A DNA stretch of 64,000 nucleotides from CAWUKT01 sp963923035 (GTDB taxonomy: Bacteria > Bacteroidota > Bacteroidia > J057 > JADKCL01), in contig CAWUKT010000002.1 in NCBI GenBank assembly GCA_963923035.1, positions 181,649 through 245,648 of the forward strand, given 5' to 3'. Shown piece by piece: positions 25,844-35,633 of this stretch. The notes beneath the pieces were generated by a model that worked only from the letters and a program-made list of their open reading frames with translations, made no database searches and had not been told where the DNA came from. Made by a program: the position numbers and the translations under genes. Position 1 is the stretch's first letter; each line of letters opens with the position of its first letter.

Positions 25844-28230
25844 GTTGCCAGTGGAATTTTAATGGTGACCCGGGTGCCTTGACCCGTATTCTCAAAATAC
25901 AATAAATTTTTCGTTTCGTAGATCTGCTCCAGCCGCGTCATGATATTGTTCAGACCCGTGCTGGTCGTGATTTTTTCGTGCTCAATTCCCGGCCCGTTGT
26001 CCTCCACCTCCATTTCCAAAAACCCGTCATTTTCCCGCGCCCGGATCGCCACATAGCCTTTTCCCATGATCTTCGCAATCCCGTGCTTGATCGCATTCTC
26101 CACAATCGTCTGCACCACAAACGCCGGAATCTCCACGTCCTCCATTTTCCGATCCACCTCCATGATCAACTCCAGGCGCTCCCCAAACCGGATGTGCTCG
26201 ATCTCCAAATAGGTCCGCACCAAGGTCATTTCCTCCTTCACCGTCACAAAGCTCCGGCTCGATTGCTTGAGGGTATAGCGGAAGATAAAGGCCAATTTCT
26301 CCACCGCTTCCTCCGCATCGTCGGGCGCATCGTGGATCAGGGCCGAAATTGTATTGAGGGTATTGAACAGGAAATGCGGATTGATTTGGCTCCGCAACGC
26401 CGTCAGGTTGGCCTCGTAATTCTTTTGCAGCAGGGATTTTTCGCGCTCCAACAGATGCAGCACGCCCAGCGTCAATTGGGTTTGCTGGATGATACGGGAA
26501 ATGATTTCCAGGTCGTCCAGGTTGTAGACCCCGCGCTTCTTCGAACCGATCAGCAAGAGGCCGTAGATATCGTCGTTGATGGTCAGGGTATCCGCATACG
26601 CGTAATCCGATTCGGCCAGCGCCCGCTCCACCTCGGCCGGGAACGACTCCGTATCGATCTGCCGACTCGCCGCCCAGTGGACCTGCTCCATTTGCAGGTA
26701 GCGGTAGATTTCCCCCAGCTGTTCCTCCGCAATGCCCGGCGACGAGCCAGTCCCTTCCTGGCCCACCATCCAGACGCCGACTTTCGTCGCCCCAAAATAG
26801 TCGCGCAACGCGGCCACCAGGTCGTCCAGCAATTGGTGACTGGATGTGTACTGCGGAATCCGCGCGATGAAACCGTCGATGCGGTTGCGGCGTTCCTGCT
26901 GGACCAGCACGATGTACTTGCGCAGCCGCGCCTCGTTCAGGCGGTAAACCCAGCGCAAGATGAGGACGGCGACCAACAGGCCCGCGATTTCCAGGTAACT
27001 CTGGTACTTGAATTGGACGCCCAGCGAGGCCAGGGCCGTCCGCAGCAGGTAAAACAGCAGGATGGCCATCCCGAAAAAGAGGACGTATTGCAACGAACTC
27101 GTCAGGACCACGCTCACCCGCCCGAACTTCAGTTGAGAGGCGGTGGCGGAAATCATCGGGATCATGACCGTGCCGAAAGCCAGCAAGAGACCCGGTTCTC
27201 CGATCAGCCACGCGCCCGACCCCCCGGGTTGAACCAGCAGATTCCCCAGCAGCAAGGGCGCCACGTACAGGACCGACAACAGGTGAAACGCCTTGTCGAT
27301 TTGACTTCTCCCCTTCCATTTCTCCACCACCGACAGCAACAGGGCTCCGAAGACATGGATCAACAGGAAGCCCAAAATGAAGCGTTGGTGGCCGGGGAGG
27401 GGATATTTGGTCGCGGGGAAATTCTCGGGTTGGAGGAGCTGGAAAATGAAAAACAGGGCCAATGCGGTATCGGCCAGTAAAATCAGGCGCCACCAGCGGG
27501 TCAGGCGGGAACGCAGCGAGACCAGGCCGTGCAGGAGGATGAGCCCCATGAACGTAATGGTGAACAGGCGTTCGAATCCCAGTTCGCTGTACTCGGTGCG
27601 GACAAGGAGGTTGAGGTGGCGGATGAGGAGGGTGGAAAAAACGAGGAAAGAAAAGAGAATGACGCCGAACAAGGGCCAACTCTGGAGGAAACGGGTGCGG
27701 ATGATGGGGAAAATGATGAAGAGGCTGATCAGGGACAAAAAAGCTCCGAAAACAGCAACCCAGGGAAAGAGCGTCCACAGAGGGCGGGATTGGGAAAAGG
27801 AAAATGCAGGTTCGAAGGAATTCTCAATGAACAGGTTTTTCCATTCGCGTTCGCCGGTGACTGGGTTGACGCGGTCCACCTGGAACAACAATACGGTTCC
27901 CGGCGGCGCATTCCGCACAATTTGGTTGACGACTTCGGCGTCGAATACATCGTTGAAATCTACTTTTCGGAGGAGATCGCCTTCCTCTACGTAGAGGCCC
28001 CGCAAGAGCGGGTTTCCGGCAATCAGGGGGTGAACGCTTTTCGCCCGCACCCCTTCCGAACTGTTTTCCCACTCTACCCATTCATTGCCTTCCACCACCC
28101 ATCCTTCTACGGACAGCTGCTCAACGACACCCGGAGTGGGAGCATTCCACCAGCGCCAGGTAAGAACCCCCAAGGCCACTACCATCAAAAGCAGTACGCC
28201 ACCGCGGAGGTATGTCGATGTGGATCCCAA
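25840..28230 (-). CDS. LytS-type sensor histidine kinase with membrane sensor and GAF-like domain
   Basis: 796 residues. One N-terminal membrane helix, an extracytoplasmic region of about 120 residues, then a 7TM-like membrane block (about 155-430), a GAF-like region (about 440-580) and a His_kinase domain of the LytS family: phospho-His in SQINPHFLFNTLNT and an HATPase part with ENAIKHG and EVEDNGPGI. Upstream gene of the LytTR regulator; the signal is unknown. The long membrane block suggests sensing at or within the membrane. Confidence 0.88.
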   Translation of the reverse strand: MGSTSTYLRGGVLLLMVVALGVLTWRWWNAPTPGVVEQLSVEGWVVEGNEWVEWENSSEGVRAKSVHPLIAGNPLLRGLYVEEGDLLRKVDFNDVFDAEVVNQIVRNAPPGTVLLFQVDRVNPVTGEREWKNLFIENSFEPAFSFSQSRPLWTLFPWVAVFGAFLSLISLFIIFPIIRTRFLQSWPLFGVILFSFLVFSTLLIRHLNLLVRTEYSELGFERLFTITFMGLILLHGLVSLRSRLTRWWRLILLADTALALFFIFQLLQPENFPATKYPLPGHQRFILGFLLIHVFGALLLSVVEKWKGRSQIDKAFHLLSVLYVAPLLLGNLLVQPGGSGAWLIGEPGLLLAFGTVMIPMISATASQLKFGRVSVVLTSSLQYVLFFGMAILLFYLLRTALASLGVQFKYQSYLEIAGLLVAVLILRWVYRLNEARLRKYIVLVQQERRNRIDGFIARIPQYTSSHQLLDDLVAALRDYFGATKVGVWMVGQEGTGSSPGIAEEQLGEIYRYLQMEQVHWAASRQIDTESFPAEVERALAESDYAYADTLTINDDIYGLLLIGSKKRGVYNLDDLEIISRIIQQTQLTLGVLHLLEREKSLLQKNYEANLTALRSQINPHFLFNTLNTISALIHDAPDDAEEAVEKLAFIFRYTLKQSSRSFVTVKEEMTLVRTYLEIEHIRFGERLELIMEVDRKMEDVEIPAFVVQTIVENAIKHGIAKIMGKGYVAIRARENDGFLEMEVEDNGPGIEHEKITTSTGLNNIMTRLEQIYETKNLLYFENTGQGTRVTIKIPLAT

Positions 28231-28732
28231 GGCGTCGGGAAGTTAGTGATTTCGGGATGATTTCGTGGGGGGAAAGAAAAACATGGGAAATAAAAAAAGC
28301 TAGGGGACTCAATCCGTTTGAGGAGAGTCAACCCTAACCCTTGCTCTTGTTGCCAGGAATTTCCTGACAGATCAAGTATACAAGGAATTGGGCTTGGACG
28401 GGAATTCGCAAGGCTGAACCGTCAAAATCCCCGAATCAATGGTTGGAAATCTGGATTCTCCCGCACAAAAATTTCTTTCGAATTCCGAAATTTGTCTATA
28501 TTTGAAAACAGTGAAATAGCTGGTGCTGAGAATCTTCCGGTACTGCGCTATATTGGAGACCCATAAAGCGATCGTTATAAGGTGAAATTTTACCCACTTT
28601 GTTATTCTTAGCCTGCTTGTCAGGCTTCAACCCATTCCCTAATTCTTGCTGAATTACTTTCCCCGACCACCTTTTGCTGAGATGGGTCTCCTTCACTGAA
28701 TTTTTGAGCATGTTTGCTCCACCAGAAGGTGG
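28231..28732. other. Gene-free stretch of about 500 bases
   Basis: No convincing frame. It must hold the promoter for the LytS/LytTR operon, though no CAAAnnTA match is seen. A TATATTTG word at 28497-28504 resembles a plus-strand -7 element but has no TTG at the right distance and no gene behind it. An 8-bp inverted repeat (28666-28673 with 28726-28733) lies at the 3' end of the gluQ gene. Confidence 0.45.
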
Positions 28733-29668
28733 TTACAAAAAAATCTCAGACAATTGATTGGCGGCCAATGGCCGCCATTTTTGGATCAGGCCGGCCCGCC
28801 AGGCCGCCTCGCCCAAGACCCGTTCCGGATCCTCCCCCGCCAATTTCCGCGCGTGAATGTCCTCCGCAAAATCCCGCTTGCTCAATTTCCGCCCCGTTTC
28901 GTCCACCAGGAGACCATGGTGCAAAAAGACCGCTTCCAGCGGCTGCCCGATGGCGTCCGCCAGCAGCAATTGCCGGCCGGTCGAATCCAGGATGTCTTCG
29001 CCGCGGACCACGAAGTTCACGCCGTCGTGCAGGTCGTCCACGACGACGCAGAACTGGTAGGACCAATTGCTCTTGCGGTCGCGGAGCATGAGGTCACCGC
29101 ATTGCTCAGCCGGGGTTTGTTCTTGGTGGCCGAGACGGGCATCCTCGAAGGCCACCGAAGACCGGGGAAGCCGGACCCGCCAATTGCGGTCCGGTGCCGG
29201 AGGGAGGCCGCGGTCGCGGCAAAAGCCATCGTAGCGGATCTCGCCGCCCATCGGCTGGGCCGTGCGGGCGCGGATGGTCTTCCGCGAGCAATCGCAGATA
29301 TACGCCTGGCCCTGCGCCCAGAGGCGGTCCCAGACCGCTGCATAGCGCTCGGGATGGCTGCTCTGCCGGTAAGGCGAGTCACCCGCCCGGAATTCGGCCG
29401 GGAGTCCCCGGTCGGGGTGCAGCCCCAACCATTCCAAATCTTCCAGGATGGCCGTTTCGTAGATCGGTTTACAACGGTTCCGGTCGTGGTCTTCCAGCCG
29501 CAGGATCACCTCTCCCCCCAGGGCCCGGGCAAGGCCCCACACATAGATGGCGTTCACCACGTGGCCGAGGTGAAGGTAGCCGGTCGGGCTGGGCGCAAAG
29601 CGGGTGACCACCTGGTCACCGCCCAGTTTTTCCCGCAGGGCCGCCAAATTGGGAAAGGGTGTTTCCAT
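28733..29668 (-). CDS. gluQ: Glutamyl-Q tRNA(Asp) synthetase
   Basis: 311 residues from the ATG at 29668; 15 extra upstream residues would run through the HtrA terminator and are rejected. Class I synthetase catalytic core related to GluRS: RFAPSPTGYLHLGH (HIGH motif at 33-36) and KLSKR (KMSKS motif) near residue 262, with a Cys set CDCSR / DGFCRDRG for zinc. There is no anticodon-binding domain, as expected for GluQ-RS, which loads glutamate onto queuosine at position 34 of tRNA-Asp. Slightly longer than some homologues, but complete. Confidence 0.9.
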   Translation of the reverse strand: METPFPNLAALREKLGGDQVVTRFAPSPTGYLHLGHVVNAIYVWGLARALGGEVILRLEDHDRNRCKPIYETAILEDLEWLGLHPDRGLPAEFRAGDSPYRQSSHPERYAAVWDRLWAQGQAYICDCSRKTIRARTAQPMGGEIRYDGFCRDRGLPPAPDRNWRVRLPRSSVAFEDARLGHQEQTPAEQCGDLMLRDRKSNWSYQFCVVVDDLHDGVNFVVRGEDILDSTGRQLLLADAIGQPLEAVFLHHGLLVDETGRKLSKRDFAEDIHARKLAGEDPERVLGEAAWRAGLIQKWRPLAANQLSEIFL

Positions 29669-29682
29669 GCGTCCAATATCGG

Positions 29683-29718
29683 AAATAAAAAGACCAGTGC
29701 CGGAAATCGACACTGGTC
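29683..29718 (-). terminator. Terminator after htrA
   Basis: On the minus strand, an 8-bp stem GACCAGTG/CACTGGTC (29692-29699 with 29711-29718) followed by TTTTTATTT. It lies between the htrA stop and the gluQ start. Confidence 0.85.
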
Positions 29719-29739
29719 CCTGTTTTATATCAGAGAAAA

Positions 29740-31224
29740 TCAGTTTTCGAATGCGAAAAACTTCTTCTTTCCTTCTACGGTAATGCCTTCGATCAGGACG
29801 CTGCCGTCGGATTCACCCATGAGGTCGACCACATCGTCGGGCTTCTCCACGAACTCCTTGTTGATCCGGGTGATGATGAAGCCGTCTTCCAGACCTGCGT
29901 CCTTCAATTTCCCGCGGGTCAGGGTTTTGATTTTGACCCCGGAATCAATCCCGTATTCAAATTGGTCTTTGTAGGAAATCGGCGCCAGTTCTGCCCCCAG
30001 TTCCTCTTTTTCCGCCATGCGGGGTTCGTCTTCTTTCTCTTCACCTCTCCGCGCGCCCAGGGTCGTTTTTCCTTCCCGGTTCCGCAGAATCACATCGAGG
30101 TTCATGGCCTGGCCATCGCGCAGCAGGCCGATGACCACCTTGTCGCCGGGGCGGTAGGTGCCAATGACTTCCTGCAATTCAGAGGAGGTATTGATCGGGG
30201 TTTCATCGACCCGTACAATGACGTCGCCGCGTTCGATGCCGGCTTCCCGGGCGGCTCCGCCCGGAATCGTGCCGTTGACGTAGGCGCCGTTGAGCGTCGT
30301 CAAGTCGTATCGCTCCGCGAACTGAGCGTTGATATTGTTGATCTGGACGCCAATGATGCCGCGCTGGACTTCGCCGAACTCGCGCAGGTCTTCCATGACT
30401 TTCCGGACGATGTTGACCGGAACGGCAAAGGAATAACCGGCGTAGGAGCCCGTTTCCGAGGCAATTGCAGTATTGATGCCGACGAGTTGGCCCTTGGTAT
30501 TGATGAGCGCGCCACCGGAGTTGCCCGGGTTGACGGCCGCATCCGTCTGGATAAACGACTCGATGGCGAACTCATCGTCGAGCAGGTTGAGGCTGCGCCC
30601 CTTGGCGCTGACAATCCCCGCCGTGACCGTCGAGGTCAGGTTGAAGGGGTTGCCGACCGCGAGGACCCATTCGCCGACCACGGCCTCGTTCGAGTTGCCC
30701 ATCGGCAGGAAGGGCAATGCTTCTTCTTCGATCTTGAGCAGCGCCAAATCCGTCGTGGGATCGGTACCAATCAATTGGGCTTCGAAGCTGCGCTTGTCTT
30801 CCAGCACCACTTCGATTTTATCGGCCCGTTCAATGACGTGGTTGTTCGTGGCGATGAATCCGTCCTGGGAAATGATCACGCCCGAACCGGCCGCCTGGCC
30901 GCGTCCGTAGCCGCCACCAAACAATCCACCAAAGGGATCGTCGGATTTGCTGCTTTCGAAATATGATTTGATGTGGACCACCGCGGGCGTGGCTTCCGCC
31001 GACGCCTGAATGAAGTTCGGAACTTCCACCACGGTCGCACCTGTCGATGTTTTGAGAGGTGTGGGCGTGGTGAATCGGGTCTGGACCACTCGGTTGCGTT
31101 CCATGACCTTGTCCAATTTAACTTCCAATTGATCGTAGCGATCCTGGGAAACATAATGGGTGATCCCAACCCCAGCGGCGGCACCAAAAGCCGCCAGCGC
31201 AAATGCGCCCAATAATTTCTTCAT
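29740..31224 (-). CDS. HtrA/DegP-type periplasmic serine protease with PDZ domains
   Basis: 494 residues. An N-terminal hydrophobic segment (about 5-25) acts as signal peptide or anchor. Trypsin-like domain with triad His129 (ATNNHVI), Asp159 (TTDLALLK) and Ser236 (NPGNSGGAL); PDZ1 about 270-375, a charged Glu/Lys linker (REGKTTLGARRGEEKEDE), and a shorter PDZ2 at 405-490. It degrades or refolds misfolded envelope proteins. Its own terminator and a 150-base upstream region suggest a single-gene unit; a stress promoter is likely but not identifiable. Confidence 0.93.
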   Translation of the reverse strand: MKKLLGAFALAAFGAAAGVGITHYVSQDRYDQLEVKLDKVMERNRVVQTRFTTPTPLKTSTGATVVEVPNFIQASAEATPAVVHIKSYFESSKSDDPFGGLFGGGYGRGQAAGSGVIISQDGFIATNNHVIERADKIEVVLEDKRSFEAQLIGTDPTTDLALLKIEEEALPFLPMGNSNEAVVGEWVLAVGNPFNLTSTVTAGIVSAKGRSLNLLDDEFAIESFIQTDAAVNPGNSGGALINTKGQLVGINTAIASETGSYAGYSFAVPVNIVRKVMEDLREFGEVQRGIIGVQINNINAQFAERYDLTTLNGAYVNGTIPGGAAREAGIERGDVIVRVDETPINTSSELQEVIGTYRPGDKVVIGLLRDGQAMNLDVILRNREGKTTLGARRGEEKEDEPRMAEKEELGAELAPISYKDQFEYGIDSGVKIKTLTRGKLKDAGLEDGFIITRINKEFVEKPDDVVDLMGESDGSVLIEGITVEGKKKFFAFEN

Positions 31225-31371
31225 CTTCTTGCTCCTCTGATTAGTACTGTTCTTTAAGCCAGTATAGGGGTTAAACGCAGAAAAACGGAATTTGGTTTCT
31301 CAGTGCTTATGAAGATAGTACGGAAGAAGGAAAAGACTTATTGTAAAGGGGGGTATGAAAAGCCGGATGGG

Positions 31372-32130
31372 CTATAAATCAAGAAACTGGATGTCTTCCT
31401 GGGCGCGTTGGTAATCCTCCATCTGCCCAATGTCGATCCAATACTCCATGAGGGGAAAAGCGGAGACTTTGTGCCCTTTTTGAGTGGCCAGGCGGATCAG
31501 GTCGACAGCATCGAAGCGTTCTCCCGCCGGAATATACTGGAGCATTTCCCGTCGCAGGAAATAAATGCCGGAGTTGATGTAGTAGGTAAAATTCGGCTTC
31601 TCGCGGATGGACAAGACTTCCTGCTGTTCGCCTTGCTCAAGAATGCCGTAGGGCAAATTGACGCGGTAGGGAATCGTCGCAATGGCAATGTCGGCATCCT
31701 GTTCGAGGAAGAAGCGGTAAAACTTCTCGAAATTGATCGTGGTGAGCAAATCGCCATTGATCACGAGCAGGTCCTCAAAACGGTAATTTTTCTTCAGCGC
31801 CACCCCACCAATCGTTCCCAGCGCCTTGGGCTCGTAGATATAGGAAAAACGCCCCTTCCATTTCTCCCCCTCCCCAAAATGGGCCTCGATTTTCTCTCCC
31901 AGGTAATTCAGGACAAAGGAAAAGTCCTTGACTCCCGCCTTCGTCAGGCGCTCCACCGAATATTCCACGATGGGACGGCCTCCAACGGGCAACAAAGGCT
32001 TCGGGCAAGTATCCGTCAGGGGACTCAGGCGCTCACCCCTTCCACCCGCCATGAAGACGGCCTCAAAAGGTAGCAACGGACTGGTTTCACCGTCCGCCTG
32101 AATCTTTGATTTCGTTTTTCTCAAACTCAA
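31372..32130 (-). CDS. Sugar-phosphate nucleotidyltransferase
   Basis: 252 residues. Typical Rossmann-like nucleotidyltransferase: AVFMAGGRGERLSPLTDT and PKPLLPVGGRPI form the NTP-binding loop, GTIGGV and VINGDLLTTI the metal and substrate sites. It lacks the C-terminal left-handed helix of GlmU-like enzymes, so it resembles the short family that makes NDP-sugars such as GDP- or CDP-linked precursors for surface polysaccharide. Substrate not determinable. No polysaccharide genes are adjacent. Confidence 0.85.
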   Translation of the reverse strand: MSLRKTKSKIQADGETSPLLPFEAVFMAGGRGERLSPLTDTCPKPLLPVGGRPIVEYSVERLTKAGVKDFSFVLNYLGEKIEAHFGEGEKWKGRFSYIYEPKALGTIGGVALKKNYRFEDLLVINGDLLTTINFEKFYRFFLEQDADIAIATIPYRVNLPYGILEQGEQQEVLSIREKPNFTYYINSGIYFLRREMLQYIPAGERFDAVDLIRLATQKGHKVSAFPLMEYWIDIGQMEDYQRAQEDIQFLDL

Positions 32131-32391
32131 TACTTTCCCAAATTCTTTTTCTGACTCCTTTGTTTTTCCCTTTCTCCGCTCTCACGAAGATATAACCTTG
32201 GGTCCGCAAAGAAAAATGGATCCTCAATCCCGGGAGAGAACGGGCAAATAAGTATCCTTACAAGGTAAAATGGGCCCTTTTGGAGGCCAATCAAGCTGGC
32301 CGTTAGGAATTTCTACGCAGTATTTTGAATATTTGTTCATGAACATGAGGCCATCACCATATACTGAGCCGCGTACCGAAGGGGGAAGCAG

Positions 32392-33564
32392 ATGATCCAT
32401 CTCGATGAAAAAATTGGAGCGGATGGGCTGGAGCAAGCCGTGTTGATCGGTGCGTTCAATCGCCATACGACCCGGGAAAAGGCCGAGGAGTACCTGGAGG
32501 AATTGGAATTGCTGACCAAAACTGCCGGGGCCATTACCCTCAAGGTCTTTCTCCAGAAACTCGACCGCATCAATCCCAGCACCTTTGTGGGCAGCGGTAA
32601 ACTCGAGGAGATCCGCCAATTCATCGAGGCCAATCCGGTGGACCTGGTGGTATTCGACGACGATTTGACCCCCTCCCAGGTCCGCAGCATCGACAAAATC
32701 CTCAATGTAAAGGTCCTGGACCGCAGCGGGATCATTCTCCATATCTTCTCCGAACGCGCCCGCACCGCCCAGGCCAAGGCCCAGGTCGAACTCGCCCAAT
32801 TGCAGTACATGTTGCCGCGCTTGACCGGATTGTGGACGCACTTGTCCAAGCAAAAAGGGGGGATCGGTATGAAGGGTGCCGGGGAAAAGGAAATCGAAAC
32901 CGACCGCCGGATGATCCGCCGGAAGATCGACCTGCTCAACAAGGACCTCGAAAAATTTGACCGCCAGAACGCGACCCGCCGCAAGGGCCGCGATACCATG
33001 GTCCGCGTCTCGCTCGTCGGCTATACCAACGCCGGCAAATCCACCCTCATGAACAAAATGGCCAAGTCCAAGAACCAGGTCCTGGCCGAAGACAAACTCT
33101 TCGCAACCCTCGACACGACCATACGCAAGGTGGTCATCGAACGGGTCCCCTTCCTCCTCTCCGACACCGTCGGGTTCATCCGCAAATTGCCGCACAACCT
33201 CGTCGAATGCTTCAAAAGCACGCTGGACGAGGTCCGCGAGAGCGATCTCTTGCTGCACGTCGTCGACGTGTCCCACCCCGCCTACCTCGAACACATCGAG
33301 GTCGTCAAGGAAACCCTCGCCGAAATCGGCGCCGCCGACAAGGAACAATTCGTGGTCTTCAACAAAGTCGATTTGTTGGACGAAGAAGAGCGGGAGCGGC
33401 TCGAGGACAGTTGGATGGTGCGGGAAAACAAGGCCATCTGCATCTCGGCGGGCGCCAACTTGAACATGGACCAGTTCCGGCGGACGCTCATCGACGAAGT
33501 GCGGAAGCATTACCGCGACAAATATCCCCACTTCCACCTCGCCGAACGGTCCCATTGGGAATGA
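32392..33564 (+). CDS. hflX: Ribosome-associated GTPase HflX
   Basis: 390 residues. N-terminal HflX domain with the NPSTFVGSGKLEEI and DLTPSQVRSID signatures, a Gln/Ala-rich helical hairpin (ERARTAQAKAQVELAQLQYMLPRL, in two parts) and GIGMKGAGEKEIETDRR, then the G domain with GYTNAGKS, FATLDTT, DTVGFI and NKVD. HflX splits stalled 70S ribosomes during stress. One base separates its stop from the Crp/Fnr gene, so the two form an operon. Confidence 0.95.
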   Translation: MIHLDEKIGADGLEQAVLIGAFNRHTTREKAEEYLEELELLTKTAGAITLKVFLQKLDRINPSTFVGSGKLEEIRQFIEANPVDLVVFDDDLTPSQVRSIDKILNVKVLDRSGIILHIFSERARTAQAKAQVELAQLQYMLPRLTGLWTHLSKQKGGIGMKGAGEKEIETDRRMIRRKIDLLNKDLEKFDRQNATRRKGRDTMVRVSLVGYTNAGKSTLMNKMAKSKNQVLAEDKLFATLDTTIRKVVIERVPFLLSDTVGFIRKLPHNLVECFKSTLDEVRESDLLLHVVDVSHPAYLEHIEVVKETLAEIGAADKEQFVVFNKVDLLDEEERERLEDSWMVRENKAICISAGANLNMDQFRRTLIDEVRKHYRDKYPHFHLAERSHWE

Positions 33565-33565
33565 C

Positions 33566-34141
33566 ATGGACGATCTCCGCCACTATATCCGCAGCCTGGT
33601 CTCGGTCAGCGATGCCACCCTGGACGCCGTCGAAGGCGTCATGCACACCCGCCAACTGACCAAAAACGAGTACCTGGCCCGCGCCGGCGAGTTCTCCAAC
33701 CAAATCGCTTTTCTCCGCGCAGGCATCATGCGCGCCTATTACCGCACCGACGAGGCCCAGGAATACAACAAGACCCTGTTCGTTGGGCCTTGCATGGTCG
33801 GGGCCTTGACTTCATTGGTGACGGGGCAGGAAAACAAGATTTATATCCAAGCCCTGGTGCCTTGCGAGGTCCTCGTGGGGGATTACCAGGAATTGCTGCG
33901 CTTGTACGACGCCCATCCCGACCTGGAGCGCTTTGCCCGGCGGATGGTGGAGGTCATTTACGTGCAGAAAGAGGAGCGGGAAATTGATTTGGTCCTGTTG
34001 ACGGCGCGGGACCGCTACCTGAAGTTCCTGGAGGAATACGGCAGTTTGACGCAGGAAATTCCGTTGTACCACATCGCGTCCTACCTGGGGGTCACGCCGA
34101 CCCAGCTGAGCCGGATCCGGAATTCATTGGCACAGGGATGA
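33566..34141 (+). CDS. Crp/Fnr-family transcriptional regulator
   Basis: 191 residues: a cyclic-nucleotide-binding fold (about 15-115) with a typical jelly-roll pattern, a dimer helix, and a C-terminal helix-turn-helix (IPLYHIASYLGVTPTQLSRIRN). There are no Cys residues for an FNR cluster. The second half of the HTH is of the short Bacteroidota Crp type. Effector unknown. It follows hflX by one base and ends in a strong terminator. Confidence 0.9.
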   Translation: MDDLRHYIRSLVSVSDATLDAVEGVMHTRQLTKNEYLARAGEFSNQIAFLRAGIMRAYYRTDEAQEYNKTLFVGPCMVGALTSLVTGQENKIYIQALVPCEVLVGDYQELLRLYDAHPDLERFARRMVEVIYVQKEEREIDLVLLTARDRYLKFLEEYGSLTQEIPLYHIASYLGVTPTQLSRIRNSLAQG

Positions 34142-34158
34142 TTCCCTGCCAAACAAGT

Positions 34159-34194
34159 TGCCCTGGTCCGGACGCATCCGGGCCAGGGCATTTT
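34159..34194 (+). terminator. Terminator after the hflX-crp operon
   Basis: 13-bp stem with one G-T pair (34160-34172 with 34177-34189), 4-base loop, then TTTT. It lies 18 bases after the regulator stop, between convergent genes. Confidence 0.88.
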
Positions 34195-34216
34195 CATACG
34201 GGAAATCCCGTTTCGA

Positions 34217-34633
34217 TCAGCGGTTTTCGATCCGCTTCGCGATGGCCAGCAACTGTTCCACGTTTTTCATGCCGGTCTCGCGCTTGGCGACCGACCCATC
34301 GGCATTCAGGAAAAACAGGCTGGGATAGGCGACGACACGGTACTTGCGGGCCAGCGTGGGGCCTTCACCTTTTTCCATGTCCATTTTCAGGTTGACAAAG
34401 TGCTTGTTGAAATACTCCGCCACCTGAGCGTTTGTGAATACATTGGCATTCATCCATTTACAAGGGGCACACCAAGTTGTATAGGCGTCCATGAAGATCA
34501 ATTTGCCCTCGTCGTCTGCTTTCTCCTGGGCCTCCGCAAAGGTTCCCTTGAAGAATTCCACTTGTTGGGCCTGGGTCGTGGTAGCAATACAGAAGAGGAA
34601 TAAGAGTGCGAATGTCGTTTTGAGGAATTTCAT
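34217..34633 (-). CDS. Periplasmic thioredoxin-like protein
   Basis: 138 residues. Signal peptide (MKFLKTTFALLFLFCIATTTQA), then a thioredoxin fold with active site WCAPC (Cys55 and Cys58) and the cis-proline region YPSLFF. The arrangement (KGTFAEAQEKADDEGKLIFMDAYT) is that of the Bacteroidota DUF255/thioredoxin_7-like secreted proteins. Likely a thiol reductase in the periplasm. Cytochrome c maturation genes lie 5 kb away, but a link is only a guess. Confidence 0.85.
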   Translation of the reverse strand: MKFLKTTFALLFLFCIATTTQAQQVEFFKGTFAEAQEKADDEGKLIFMDAYTTWCAPCKWMNANVFTNAQVAEYFNKHFVNLKMDMEKGEGPTLARKYRVVAYPSLFFLNADGSVAKRETGMKNVEQLLAIAKRIENR

Positions 34634-34946
34634 AGTCGTCTAACCAAATTTTCAAGATCAATTTACAAAATTTGCGTCTTCTCCCGGGGACGAAATCCGA
34701 CAAAGGCCGGAGGATGGCACGTACAGTTACAACGTTTGAAGAAGTAAAAGATACGCGCTGGGGAGGGTGATACGCGAAAGCGCAAAGAAAGTTCTGTTCT
34801 GATTCTCAGGGCCGCGCCTCTATGAGATGCTGCCATTCCGGAAATTCCACAGAACCTTGCGCTCCGCCCTTTTCAATTCAAATCCTATGCCAAAATTCCT
34901 ATTTTAGCCCCGGTCACTGTAAATCTTATTCTCAATTCCCTTTCGA
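34634..34946. other. Intergenic region before DUF4956
   Basis: Divergent promoter region for the thioredoxin-like gene and the DUF4956-CotH-VTC operon. A TATTTTAG word near 34899-34906 (one mismatch to TAnnTTTG) lies about 40 bases before the DUF4956 start, without a TTG at the right distance. Nothing else is recognised. Confidence 0.4.
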
Positions 34947-35633
34947 ATGGATGCACTGGAGCATTACGTGCAAATGCTAACGCAATCGCTGGAAGAGGTA
35001 AACTACCTTCAGTTTGCCCTCAACCTCATTCTCACGGCCGTTTTGGCGACCCTCCTCGGGTGGTTCTACGTCCGGTTCGGGAATACCATCAACAACCGCG
35101 AACGCTTCGCCCGCAATTTCCTGCCGCTGGCCCTTACCACGATGCTCATCATTTTCATCGTCAAATCCTCCGTGACCCTCTCCCTCGGCCTGGTAGGCGC
35201 ACTCTCCATTGTCCGTTTCCGCTCCGCCATCAAGGACCCCGAAGAACTCGTCTACCTCTTCCTCGCCATCGGAATTGGCCTCGCAGCTGGCGCCAATGAA
35301 ATCATGATCGGCGCCGTGGCCTTTGTCCTCATCCTCGGACTGCTGTTTCTCCAGCGCCTCCTCCGCCAGCAACCCCGGTTCCAACCCGCAAACCACCTCC
35401 ACCTGCACCTCAGCACCACCCACAAAGAACTCGATACCATTTCCCAGCTCCTCGCCCAGCACTTCCATTTCGTCGAGTTAAAACGCCTCGACGACCAAGG
35501 CGACACCCTGGACCTCGCATTTACCATCGGCGCCCGCAACCTCCAGGAAATCGAGGCGGCCCGCCAGGCCCTCCAACAACTGCCGGGTGACATCCGCATC
35601 TCCATCGTCGAACCCCGTCAACTGCCCGTATGA
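34947..35633 (+). CDS. DUF4956 membrane protein
   Basis: 228 residues. Four hydrophobic helices in the first 140 residues, with the family-typical VKSSVTLSLGLVGALSIVRFRSAIKDPEEL near residue 72 (quoted in two parts in databases; residues 72-101). The remainder is a soluble alpha/beta domain (HLHLHLS, TLDLAFTIG) resembling a ferredoxin-like ACT fold. It overlaps the CotH gene by ATGA. DUF4956, CotH and VTC proteins recur together in many phyla. Confidence 0.88.
   Translation: MDALEHYVQMLTQSLEEVNYLQFALNLILTAVLATLLGWFYVRFGNTINNRERFARNFLPLALTTMLIIFIVKSSVTLSLGLVGALSIVRFRSAIKDPEELVYLFLAIGIGLAAGANEIMIGAVAFVLILGLLFLQRLLRQQPRFQPANHLHLHLSTTHKELDTISQLLAQHFHFVELKRLDDQGDTLDLAFTIGARNLQEIEAARQALQQLPGDIRISIVEPRQLPV

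Noticed and set aside
28497..28504. TATATTTG as a promoter on the plus strand
   Set aside because: No TTG at 19-21 bases and no gene starts downstream on this strand.
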